Assembly: GCA_022848835.1 (NCBI GenBank)
Contig: JAJISG010000212.1
Coordinates: 1-8,655 of the forward strand
Length of the DNA: 8,655 nt
Direction: 5' to 3'
Source of the DNA: Thermoplasmatota archaeon
Lineage (GTDB): Archaea > Thermoplasmatota > Thermoplasmata > RBG-16-68-12 > JAJISG01
The notes below the pieces were generated by a model. The model was not told where the DNA came from. It saw nothing but the letters and a program-made list of their open reading frames with translations, and ran no database searches. The translations under genes and the position numbers were made by a program. Below, piece by piece: positions 1 to 5,299 of the stretch (position 1 is its first letter; every line of letters begins with the position of its first letter).

Positions 1-1
1 C

Positions 2-463
2 CTGTTCGACGCCCTTAAGATGAAGTTCCGGGAGCTGAGGCTGAGAAAGAACCCCGAATGCCCGCTGTGCGGGGACAACCCGACCATCAAGGAGCTCATC
101 GACTACGAGGAGTTCTGTGGTATCACGGGTCAGGAGACCATCGCCTCAGAGTTTCAGATGGAGCCTGTTGATGTGGTAGAGCGACTGCGTCGGGGAGAGA
201 TCACCCTCCTGGATGTCAGGGAGCCGGTAGAGTGGCAGATATGCCACATCGAGGGCGCGACGCTCATGCCCGTGGGCGAGGTACCCTATCGGGTGGGAGA
301 GCTTAGCACCGCCGAGAACATCGTCGTCCACTGTCACACGGGCGTCCGCAGTGCTCGCATCACCCAGTTCCTTCGAGACCTGGGCTTCACGAAGGTCTGG
401 AACATGGATGGTGGGATCGACGCATGGGCGGAGAAGGTAGACACCTCTCTGTCGCGCTACTGA
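2..463 (+). CDS. moeB: MoeB/ThiF-type E1-like adenylyltransferase with C-terminal rhodanese domain (3' part)
   Basis: This is the C-terminal end of a MoeB/MOCS3/Uba4-like enzyme. The frame is open from base 2, so the adenylation domain lies outside the window. The visible 153 residues start with the end of the E1-like domain: the LKMKFRELRLRKNPECPLCG stretch carries the second CxxC of the structural zinc site. A rhodanese domain follows, with LLDVREPVEW and the active loop HCHTGVRSA, whose Cys (about residue 111 of the visible part) should carry a persulfide. In this family the E1 domain adenylates the C-terminal Gly-Gly of a ubiquitin-like sulfur carrier (MoaD, ThiS or archaeal SAMP) and the rhodanese domain supplies sulfur to make a thiocarboxylate. 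It is cytosolic. Its carrier partner is not in the window, so molybdopterin, thiamine, tRNA thiolation and SAMP conjugation cannot be told apart. The next gene starts 12 nt downstream, suggesting co-transcription. Confidence 0.9.
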   Translation: MFDALKMKFRELRLRKNPECPLCGDNPTIKELIDYEEFCGITGQETIASEFQMEPVDVVERLRRGEITLLDVREPVEWQICHIEGATLMPVGEVPYRVGELSTAENIVVHCHTGVRSARITQFLRDLGFTKVWNMDGGIDAWAEKVDTSLSRY

Positions 464-475
464 GCCTTAGGCGAG

Positions 476-901
476 GTGTCCGCTGATCACAGGGCTGGTG
501 TGACTCTGGTCAGACGGCTTCTATTCATCTGCGTGGGGAACAGCTTTCGCAGTCAGATTGCTGAAGGATTCGCTCGAAGGCAGGCTCCGAAGGGCGTTCT
601 CGTGAAGAGCGGTGGTCTCAGGCCCTCTATGGCTCTGGATCCGATGGCTGTCGAACTGATGGCGGAGAGGGGGATCGACATCTCCCGCCAGGAGCCAAAG
701 GAGACCGACCTCGCTTTCGCCCTGAGGGCGGAACGGATCGTGGTCATGGGCTGCGACCCTGAGGAAGCGTGTCCGGCCGACCTCCTCGATCGGGTGGAAG
801 AGTGGGATCTTCAAGATCCCGCCGGCATGGACCTCGAAGAGGGCAGGATGCTGAGGGACGACGTAGAGGGGAGGATTGCGGAACTCTTGGGTGAGCTATA
901 G
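476..901 (+). CDS. Low-molecular-weight phosphatase family, arsenate-reductase-like
   Basis: This 141-aa protein is a complete single-domain member of the LMW protein tyrosine phosphatase/ArsC superfamily. The P-loop CVGNSFRS (C19 to R25, the CX5R(S/T) signature) sits at the N-terminus and is followed by QIAEGFAR, as in thioredoxin-type arsenate reductases. The general-acid DP motif is at 114-115 in LQDPAG, again like ArsC (DPAG). Two further cysteines, C93 and C99 in MGCDPEEACP, match the second and third redox cysteines of that group, although the spacing is five residues rather than the six of classic pI258 ArsC. These features favour arsenate reduction or a related redox phosphatase over a tyrosine phosphatase. 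The start used is GTG 476; GTG 500 (MTLVRRLLFICVGN) is equally plausible by family length. No arsenic transporter or ArsR is visible nearby. The gene probably shares a transcript with the E1-rhodanese gene upstream. Confidence 0.85.
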   Translation: MSADHRAGVTLVRRLLFICVGNSFRSQIAEGFARRQAPKGVLVKSGGLRPSMALDPMAVELMAERGIDISRQEPKETDLAFALRAERIVVMGCDPEEACPADLLDRVEEWDLQDPAGMDLEEGRMLRDDVEGRIAELLGEL

Positions 902-928
902 GGGCGATCCCAGACTTGGGCGGTGGAC

Positions 929-960
929 TTGCACTAATCGAGCAGACGAGTGGTGTGCAA
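929..960. repeat. Short inverted repeat next to a TATA-like box
   Basis: TTGCAC (929-934) and GTGCAA (955-960) form a perfect 6-bp inverted repeat with a 20-nt spacer. The right arm ends 2 nt before the CTTTTAAG element. It could be an operator half-site pair overlapping the BRE region, or the stem of a transcript end for the upstream gene. It could also be chance, since a 6-bp match is short. Confidence 0.3.
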
Positions 961-962
961 AT

Positions 963-970
963 CTTTTAAG
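963..970 (+). promoter_or_regulatory. TATA-like promoter element
   Basis: CTTTTAAG is an AT-rich island in GC-rich sequence, preceded by the purine-rich GCAAAT that could serve as BRE. An archaeal TATA box here would start transcription around 990, just ahead of the GAAGGGGG ribosome site and ATG 1003. This supports ATG 1003 rather than TTG 985 as the translation start. Confidence 0.5.
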
Positions 971-1002
971 TTAGCGAGGGTCTGTTGAAGGGGGCGTGGG
1001 TT

Positions 1003-1275
1003 ATGTCGGAGGAGATCGACAGAGTCGTGGGAATCTGCAAGGACTTCGTCAGGAGCATGTATGAGACAGAGAAGGCCATTTCGAGAATGGATGAGGTTCT
1101 GTCATCCGATGAGATGCGTGAAACTCTTGGTCGTGTCTTGGCATGGATTCAAGAGACTGACGAGATACCGGAGAGCTCCTTTACTCGAGAGATATCTAGG
1201 GAGATCATCGGTCAGCTATCTGGTGTGATTGCGCTCAAGGACTATCAGGGATCAGCGGACTATTACATCGGCTGA
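1003..1275 (+). CDS. Hypothetical small helical protein (90 aa)
   Basis: I do not recognise this protein. It is 90 residues, acidic and predicted mostly helical, with no membrane segment, signal peptide or metal motif; its only cysteine is in GICKDFVRSM. Helical heptad-like stretches run through roughly residues 3-30 (IDRVVGICKDFVRSMYETEK) and 65-80 (REIIGQLSGVIALKDY). The start chosen is ATG 1003 because a GAAGGGGG ribosome site lies about 8 nt upstream and a TATA-like box lies at 963-970; the frame remains open back to a TTG at 985. It stands alone, 100 nt after the phosphatase gene and 164 nt before the METTL5-like gene. Its codons are somewhat less GC-biased than those of its neighbours (for example act ctt ggt cgt), which could indicate a lineage-specific gene. 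Confidence 0.65.
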   Translation: MSEEIDRVVGICKDFVRSMYETEKAISRMDEVLSSDEMRETLGRVLAWIQETDEIPESSFTREISREIIGQLSGVIALKDYQGSADYYIG

Positions 1276-1439
1276 GAGGGTGCCTCCTCGGACGGTTGCT
1301 CCTATCTCAGCTCCTTTCTGTGAAAAAGCCAGGCTTGATGGGCACCCGGGCTGAATCCAAGGTCACTCCAAGGCCCCCAGGCCGCGGCTTACTGCCATGG
1401 GGAAAGATTGAAGGGTCTGATAACCGTGAGTACCTCAAG
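1276..1439. other. Gap upstream of the METTL5-like gene
   Basis: These 164 bases follow the 90-aa gene. The METTL5 frame remains open through most of them (back to TTG 1296), but the would-be peptide (PRPPGRGLLPWGKIEG and surroundings) looks nothing like the family N-terminus and there is no good ribosome site. I see no clear TATA box and no tRNA-like or C/D-box-like structure. It may be a 5' leader. Confidence 0.4.
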
Positions 1440-2069
1440 ATGGAGCCCGCGGTCTGCCCACCCATCAAGAGACAGAACTTGGCCATTCTCCTCCAGAGGT
1501 TAGAGCCACTGCCAAATCCCAGGGCAGAGCTTGAGCAATACCAGACTCCTGCGGAGGTGGCGGCCCATCTGCTCTTCAAGGCCTTCGGCATGAGGGACGT
1601 ATTGGGAAGGACGGTAGCCGACCTGGGTTGTGGCAATGGAATATTGGCCATTGGCGCCGCTAGACTAGGAGCAGGGAAGGTCATCGCCGTTGATGTCGAC
1701 TCAGATGCCATAGAGGTTGCCGACGGAAATGCGTCCTCCCTGGGAATGAACGTGGAGCTTCGGACCATGGATGTGCGGTATTTCCGCGAAAGGGTGGAGA
1801 CTGTCTTCATGAACCCTCCCTTTGGCGGGCAGCGAAGACATGCGGATATCCCGTTTATCGAGGCCGCCCTCCGTTGCGCTCCTGTGACATACAGCTTCCA
1901 CAACGCGGAGACCCAGAAGTTCGTGAGGAGGAAGGTAGAGAGCCTCGGTGGAATCATCGAACCGCTGACAACCTATAAGTTCCCACTTCAACATGCCCAT
2001 CCCTTTCACCGGAAGGATATAGAGGAGGTCGACGTTGACCTCTACAGGATTGTGAGGAGAGCAGGATGA
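1440..2069 (+). CDS. METTL5-like SAM-dependent rRNA adenine methyltransferase
   Basis: This 209-aa Rossmann-fold methyltransferase resembles the METTL5 family. The N-terminus has the family-typical LLQRLEPLPNPRAELEQYQT, then the SAM-binding DLGCGNG (61-67), an acidic turn AVDVDSDA (84-90), the catalytic NPPF (125-128) of N6-adenine methyltransferases, and the C-terminal YSFH (151-154). The end, FPLQHAHPFHRKDIEEVDVD, is also METTL5-like. Human METTL5, with TRMT112, makes m6A in 18S rRNA near the decoding centre; an equivalent 16S rRNA target is expected here by homology, not shown. ATG 1440 was chosen because family similarity begins about ten residues later and this gives the usual length; an open extension to TTG 1296 has no family resemblance. 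Its stop overlaps the csl4 start in ATGA (2066-2069), so the two are translationally coupled. Confidence 0.88.
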   Translation: MEPAVCPPIKRQNLAILLQRLEPLPNPRAELEQYQTPAEVAAHLLFKAFGMRDVLGRTVADLGCGNGILAIGAARLGAGKVIAVDVDSDAIEVADGNASSLGMNVELRTMDVRYFRERVETVFMNPPFGGQRRHADIPFIEAALRCAPVTYSFHNAETQKFVRRKVESLGGIIEPLTTYKFPLQHAHPFHRKDIEEVDVDLYRIVRRAG

Positions 2070-2635
2070 GCATCAAGATAGTTTTCCCAGGCGAATTGGT
2101 GGCCGTGAGTGAGGAGTACATGGCCGGTGAGGGGACTTACGAGGAGGAGGGCGACATTTTCGCCGCTCAGACTGGTGAGCTCAGGCTGGACCCCAGGGAT
2201 AAGGTGGCCAGGGTGAAGAGCTGCAACCCCCCGGTCGAACTCAACGTGGGGGATATCGTCCTAGCCATTGGCGAGGGCATAAGGCCCACTATGGCGGTGG
2301 TTAAGGTTGAGGCCGTGGAAGGCGTGGAGAGAGGTATTACTGGGGAGACTGAAGGGACAATTCACATATCCAAGATCTCCGAGGGGTATACGGAGGACAT
2401 CAAGAAGGAACTCAGGCTGGGGGACATCATCCGTGCTCGGGTCATACAAGTGAAACCGTCCTTACAGTTGGCCACCAACGAGCCTCCTCTCGGTGTGGTC
2501 CGGGGTCTCTGCACCCGATGCCGTCTGCCTCTCATCAAGAAAGGCAGGTCCCTTTACTGTGAGCACTGCGAGAGGTCTGAGCCCAGGAATGTGGCCACGG
2601 TGTACGATGCACTCATGAGCCGGGGAAAGGGTTAA
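2066..2635 (+). CDS. csl4: Exosome complex RNA-binding cap subunit Csl4
   Basis: This 189-aa protein matches archaeal Csl4 in length and domain order. An N-terminal domain (about 1-58) starts IVFPGELVAVSEEYMAGEGT, with the PG and EE-Y-GEGTYEE features typical of Csl4. An S1 RNA-binding domain (about 60-136) includes VGDIVLAIGE, GTIHIS and LGDIIRARVI. A C-terminal zinc ribbon has cysteines C149, C152, C165 and C168 (CTRC...CEHC). Csl4 sits with Rrp4 as the RNA-binding cap on the Rrp41/Rrp42 exosome ring, and in archaea it links to DnaG; it feeds RNA for 3' degradation or tailing. The ATG at 2066 overlaps the stop of the METTL5-like gene. In many archaea csl4 is followed by the RNA polymerase gene rpoL; here a 56-aa coiled-coil gene takes that place. 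Confidence 0.95.
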   Translation: MSIKIVFPGELVAVSEEYMAGEGTYEEEGDIFAAQTGELRLDPRDKVARVKSCNPPVELNVGDIVLAIGEGIRPTMAVVKVEAVEGVERGITGETEGTIHISKISEGYTEDIKKELRLGDIIRARVIQVKPSLQLATNEPPLGVVRGLCTRCRLPLIKKGRSLYCEHCERSEPRNVATVYDALMSRGKG

Positions 2636-2663
2636 GACGAGAGGCAGTATAGCGCCGAGGCGA

Positions 2664-2676
2664 GGAGGAGAGGAGA
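2664..2676 (+). promoter_or_regulatory. Strong ribosome binding site for the 56-aa gene
   Basis: A purine run containing GGAGG (2664-2668) followed by AGAGGAGA lies 1-9 nt before ATG 2678. It is among the best Shine-Dalgarno matches in the window and decides that the short downstream reading frame is translated. Confidence 0.7.
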
Positions 2677-2677
2677 G

Positions 2678-2848
2678 ATGGCGAGGCCCACCGAGGAACT
2701 CCTGCGAGAGGTTCAGAGGCTCAAGGAGGAGATTGCCCAGCTGCGCGAGATGGTCACTGCCCTTTTCGGCATCGTCTTCGAAGAGATGGAGGAGGAGGGC
2801 CCTCCAGGGATGCCCCCAAGGGAGGACGACTTCTCCATGCATAACTGA
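2678..2848 (+). CDS. Small coiled-coil protein (56 aa) between csl4 and the SHMT-like gene
   Basis: This short gene fills an apparent gap after csl4. It encodes 56 residues: MARPTEELLREVQRLKEEIA begins a clear heptad coiled coil (about 5-38) with leucines, valines and isoleucines at repeating positions, continuing QLREMVTALFGIVFEEM, then a Pro/Gly-rich acidic tail (GPPGMPPREDD). A strong ribosome site precedes ATG 2678, and the stop lies 5 nt before the next ATG, with the GAGG site for that gene overlapping the stop. Codon choice (AGG, CTC/CTG, GAG) matches the neighbours. I do not recognise the family and it is not RpoL. A helical self-associating adaptor is a reasonable inference from shape only. 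It should be co-expressed with csl4 and the SHMT-like gene. Confidence 0.75.
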   Translation: MARPTEELLREVQRLKEEIAQLREMVTALFGIVFEEMEEEGPPGMPPREDDFSMHN

Positions 2849-2853
2849 GGTTC

Positions 2854-4062
2854 ATGAAGGATGTCCTTTCTCTGGCTCGCCAACAGGAGACCTGGCGGCT
2901 CGAGCGCTGCATCAACCTGATTCCCTCGGAGAACGTTACCAGCCCCCAGGTCAGAGAGCTGCTGGCAAGCGACTTCGGCCACAGGTACAGCCTTCCAGTT
3001 CACGACGAGATCCACGGGAGCTTCGTGGAAAACGCATATCGGGGAACACGCTACCTGGATGAGATGGAGTCCCTGGGGGAGGAGCTCGCCCGGGACCTAT
3101 TCAATGCCAGCTATGCAAGCCTGAAACCCCTCTCGGGCCACGTCAGCGGGCTCATCGCCCTCATATCGACCTGTAACCCAGGCGACGCGATCCTGGTGGT
3201 GTCCCCTGAGGATGGTGGCTACGACGGTTACGGACCGGAGTACTTGCCTAAAATCTTGGGCCTTCAGGTGCACTACCTCCCGTTCGACAGGGAGAGGTGG
3301 AACCTTCGAGTGGAACAGGCGCGCAGGATGATTGAGGAGGTCAGGCCGCGTCTCGTGATCCTGGGCGCAAGCCTGTTTCTCTTCCCGTACGAGCTATCAC
3401 CCCTGCGACGGGCCTGTGACGCGACCGGTGCCCTCCTCGCATATGATGCGTCCCACGTAATGGGCCTCATTGCCGGTGGTGAGTTCCAGCGGCCTCTGGA
3501 GGAAGGTGTAGATATCCTCCTGGGCAGTACCCATAAGAGCCTTTTCGGGCCTCAGGGTGGCCTCATCGCGGCACGTGGAAATCTGGAAGAACAGTTGGAG
3601 AGCATGACCTGGAGAGCTCTCGATAACGCCCACTGGAACAGGATCGCCGCCCTGACTCAGGCCCTCATGGAGGCCCGAGAGTTCGGCAAGGATTATGCGG
3701 GAACGGTGGTCAAGAACGCCAGAAGGCTTGGTCGGGAGCTGGATGGGATGGGATTTGCGGTCGGCTTCAGCCAGGAGGGGTACACTCGATCCCCGCAGCT
3801 CCTGCTGGAGGCGGAGGCCATACGAGAGAGGTTCGGCCTTAGCCTCAACGACCTGGCGATCGCCCTGGAGAAAAACGATATCATCGTGGACTCTGTAGGG
3901 CGAATCGGAACCAATGAGATCACCCGGATGGGAGGTCAGGAGGAAGATATGGTGGAGATTGCCGAGGTCATCCTACGATGTGCTCAAGGCGAGAATGTAG
4001 CTGAGGATGTGGCCAGCATCCGCCAGAGGTTTAGCCTTAGCTATGCCTTTGAGGACCGATGA
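2854..4062 (+). CDS. Serine hydroxymethyltransferase-like PLP enzyme (divergent)
   Basis: This 402-aa fold-type I PLP enzyme belongs to the GlyA/SHMT family. LIPSENVTSP (22-31) corresponds to the SHMT LxxSEN motif; DASHVMGLIAGG (198-209) carries the PLP-binding Asp and stacking or adjacent His; STHKSLFGPQGG (225-236) holds the Schiff-base Lys228; and RIGTNEITRMG (350-360) holds the substrate-carboxylate Arg358. SHMT interconverts serine and glycine with a folate or methanopterin carrier. The region that normally reads EGYPGxRYY is ENAYRGTRYL (59-68), and the usual SGSQAN segment is SGHVSGL, so carrier or substrate preference may differ; a THF-independent aldolase is possible. The start ATG 2854 has a GAGG site overlapping the stop of the 56-aa gene, 5 nt upstream. 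It appears to be the last gene of the METTL5-csl4 run. Confidence 0.85.
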   Translation: MKDVLSLARQQETWRLERCINLIPSENVTSPQVRELLASDFGHRYSLPVHDEIHGSFVENAYRGTRYLDEMESLGEELARDLFNASYASLKPLSGHVSGLIALISTCNPGDAILVVSPEDGGYDGYGPEYLPKILGLQVHYLPFDRERWNLRVEQARRMIEEVRPRLVILGASLFLFPYELSPLRRACDATGALLAYDASHVMGLIAGGEFQRPLEEGVDILLGSTHKSLFGPQGGLIAARGNLEEQLESMTWRALDNAHWNRIAALTQALMEAREFGKDYAGTVVKNARRLGRELDGMGFAVGFSQEGYTRSPQLLLEAEAIRERFGLSLNDLAIALEKNDIIVDSVGRIGTNEITRMGGQEEDMVEIAEVILRCAQGENVAEDVASIRQRFSLSYAFEDR

Positions 4063-4310
4063 GATCTTGAGAGCATCTGATGGGTGGCCTAGAGGGGCGC
4101 AGCAGGCAGGTCTGACGAAGTGCGGCTAGCCCGCCCTCAGGTCCCGCTCTTGGGGTCTGCTCGTACAGCATCACCATCTCCTCGCCGGCTGGGTTCATCA
4201 CAGGAGAACAGCATGTGAGGTGAGTGCGCGCTCTATCTACACCACTATTGGACTCCTGGGGCCTCCTGTATGAGCAGGTTATAAGAGTCAAGAAGTCGCT
4301 ATGGAGAAGG
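4063..4310. other. Spacer between SHMT-like and ThiI-like genes
   Basis: About 248 bases before the preferred ThiI-like start. The last 87 bases are open in the ThiI frame from GTG 4224, where a GAGGTGA directly abuts the GTG, too close for a normal ribosome site. I found no tRNA, and on the minus strand only an isolated C-box-like GTGATGA (near 4195) without properly spaced D boxes. A weak GGTCCC/GGGGTC stem lies near 4139-4157. Its role is unknown. Confidence 0.35.
4278..4285 (+). promoter_or_regulatory. TATA-like element before the ThiI-like gene
   Basis: GTTATAAG is centred about 29 nt upstream of GTG 4311, the distance expected for an archaeal TATA box driving a leaderless or nearly leaderless message. 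This supports 4311 as the start and a separate transcription unit for the ThiI-like, 93-aa and nob1 genes. Confidence 0.45.
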
Positions 4311-4967
4311 GTGGCCTTGGAGAAGGGAGTCCTACTCATTAGTGGTGGTATCGACAGCCCCGTGGCAGGCCACCTCATGGGGCGGGAAGGGTTGGAAATT
4401 ATCGCCCTGCACTTCTCCCTAGAGCCCTTCACAGACAGCGCCCCCGAGGAGAAGTCTCGAAGAATTGCAAGCCTCCTGGGATTTCCGAGGCTCTACATCT
4501 GTAACATCGGAGAGGCCCTTACGGCAATCGCCAGGAACTGCCAACATCGTTACTACTTCGTCCTTTCGAAAAGGCTGATGTACCGCCTCGCCGAGATCCT
4601 GGCGGCAGAGGAAAGGGCTCGGTTCCTCATAACGGGGGAAAGCCTGGGACAGGTGTCGAGCCAGACCCTCGCTAACCTCCGAGTCATCGATGCCTCCGTC
4701 GAGATCTCCGTCCTGAGACCTCTCATTGGATGGGATAAGGTGGAGATCATGGAGACTGCTCGCGAATTACACTCCTATGAGATATCCGAGGGGGCTGAGG
4801 TGTGCGACGTACTCGGGCCCTCTCATCCCGCAACGCAGGCCAAGTTGGAGGTAGTAGAGCTGGAGGAGGGAAGGCTAAGATATGAGGACCTCCTCACAGT
4901 TTCGTTGAAGACGATGAGGCTTGTCCACCCTCCTCCTCTGGAGGCAACTACGACTGGAGAAGGTTAA
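4311..4967 (+). CDS. Single-domain ThiI-like PP-loop sulfurtransferase (no THUMP, no rhodanese)
   Basis: This is the ATP-pyrophosphatase core of a ThiI-type sulfurtransferase, 218 aa from GTG 4311. The PP-loop SGGIDSPVAG binds ATP (residues 11-20). TGESLGQVSSQTLANL and SVLRPLIGWDKVEIM are signature stretches of ThiI, and a Cys in ISEGAEVCDVL (residue 165) sits where E. coli ThiI has catalytic Cys344. ThiI adenylates U8 of tRNA and replaces oxygen with sulfur (s4U), and can feed thiazole synthesis. Here the N-terminal NFLD/THUMP tRNA-binding part and any C-terminal rhodanese domain are absent, so either a separate tRNA-binding partner exists or the substrate differs. The sulfur could come from an external rhodanese. 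The frame is open back to GTG 4224 (247 aa), but those codons look unlike the rest and a TATA-like box at 4278-4285 points to 4311. The downstream gene follows after 27 nt. Confidence 0.8.
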   Translation: MALEKGVLLISGGIDSPVAGHLMGREGLEIIALHFSLEPFTDSAPEEKSRRIASLLGFPRLYICNIGEALTAIARNCQHRYYFVLSKRLMYRLAEILAAEERARFLITGESLGQVSSQTLANLRVIDASVEISVLRPLIGWDKVEIMETARELHSYEISEGAEVCDVLGPSHPATQAKLEVVELEEGRLRYEDLLTVSLKTMRLVHPPPLEATTTGEG

Positions 4968-4994
4968 AGGCAAGGGCATCCTAGGTGGTGTAGA

Positions 4995-5276
4995 ATGAGG
5001 TACTTCATGATGCGACCCTGCAAGACGACGGCAGCCTACTTCGCCACTTTGAGAAAGTCACTGACCCTAGACCTGGAGGAGAGCAGGCGAACCCTCGAGG
5101 AGAGAGGCTGCAAGATCACCGACTGTGGGGTCCTCCTGATAATCCACGACGATCCTGAGAGGACACTGTACAGGAGTGGAAGAATTCTAGTGAAGACCGC
5201 AGAAGAGGAAGTGGCCAGGCGAGCAGTAGAGAGTATCTATGACGCCCTCGGCGTCGTGCAGAAGCTCGCGGTTTGA
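4995..5276 (+). CDS. Hypothetical 93-aa protein with TBP-like motif, upstream of nob1
   Basis: I do not recognise a named family. The protein is 93 aa with a GGTGG ribosome site (4984-4988) before ATG 4995. The N-terminal half (RPCKTTAAYFATLRKSLTLD, then a helical, charged LEESRRTLEERG) leads into a strand-rich segment VLLIIHDDPERTLYRSGRIL, then VKTAEEEVARRAVESIYDAL. The order strand, SGRILVK strand, long helix resembles one repeat of the TATA-binding-protein fold, whose repeats carry similar SGKIVxTGAxSxE-helix motifs. The resemblance is by eye, and the function cannot be derived from it. Its TGA overlaps TTG 5273 in the nob1 frame, and the preferred nob1 start is 24 nt after the stop, so it is surely co-transcribed with nob1 and may take part in ribosome or RNA maturation. 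Confidence 0.75.
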   Translation: MRYFMMRPCKTTAAYFATLRKSLTLDLEESRRTLEERGCKITDCGVLLIIHDDPERTLYRSGRILVKTAEEEVARRAVESIYDALGVVQKLAV

Positions 5277-5287
5277 AGCGATCAGAG

Positions 5288-5297
5288 AGGAGGAGGG
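5288..5297 (+). promoter_or_regulatory. Ribosome binding site fixing the nob1 start
   Basis: The purine run GGAGGAGGGG lies directly before TTG 5300; its first GGAGG (5289-5293) leaves 6 nt. There is no comparable site before the upstream in-frame TTG 5273. This favours TTG 5300, which also gives the family-typical MKLVLDTSA N-terminus. Confidence 0.65.
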
Positions 5298-5299
5298 GT

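Noticed and set aside
902..1002. Possible tRNA or terminator in the gap after the phosphatase gene.
   Set aside because: No T-arm-like or cloverleaf pattern and no T-run; only a short inverted repeat and a TATA-like box are supportable.
1296..1439. 48-codon N-terminal extension of the METTL5-like frame.
   Set aside because: Proline/glycine-rich with no family resemblance and a TTG start lacking a ribosome site; ATG 1440 gives normal length.
4130..4200. Minus-strand C/D-box sRNA candidate beginning with GTGATGA.
   Set aside because: The D' box is absent and the only CTGA lies too far from the second C-like box for archaeal 12-nt guide spacing; there is no terminal stem.
4037..4432. Minus-strand 131-codon frame across the SHMT-ThiI spacer.
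   Set aside because: It overlaps the ends of two well-supported genes, has no ribosome site or recognisable motif, and looks like an antisense shadow.
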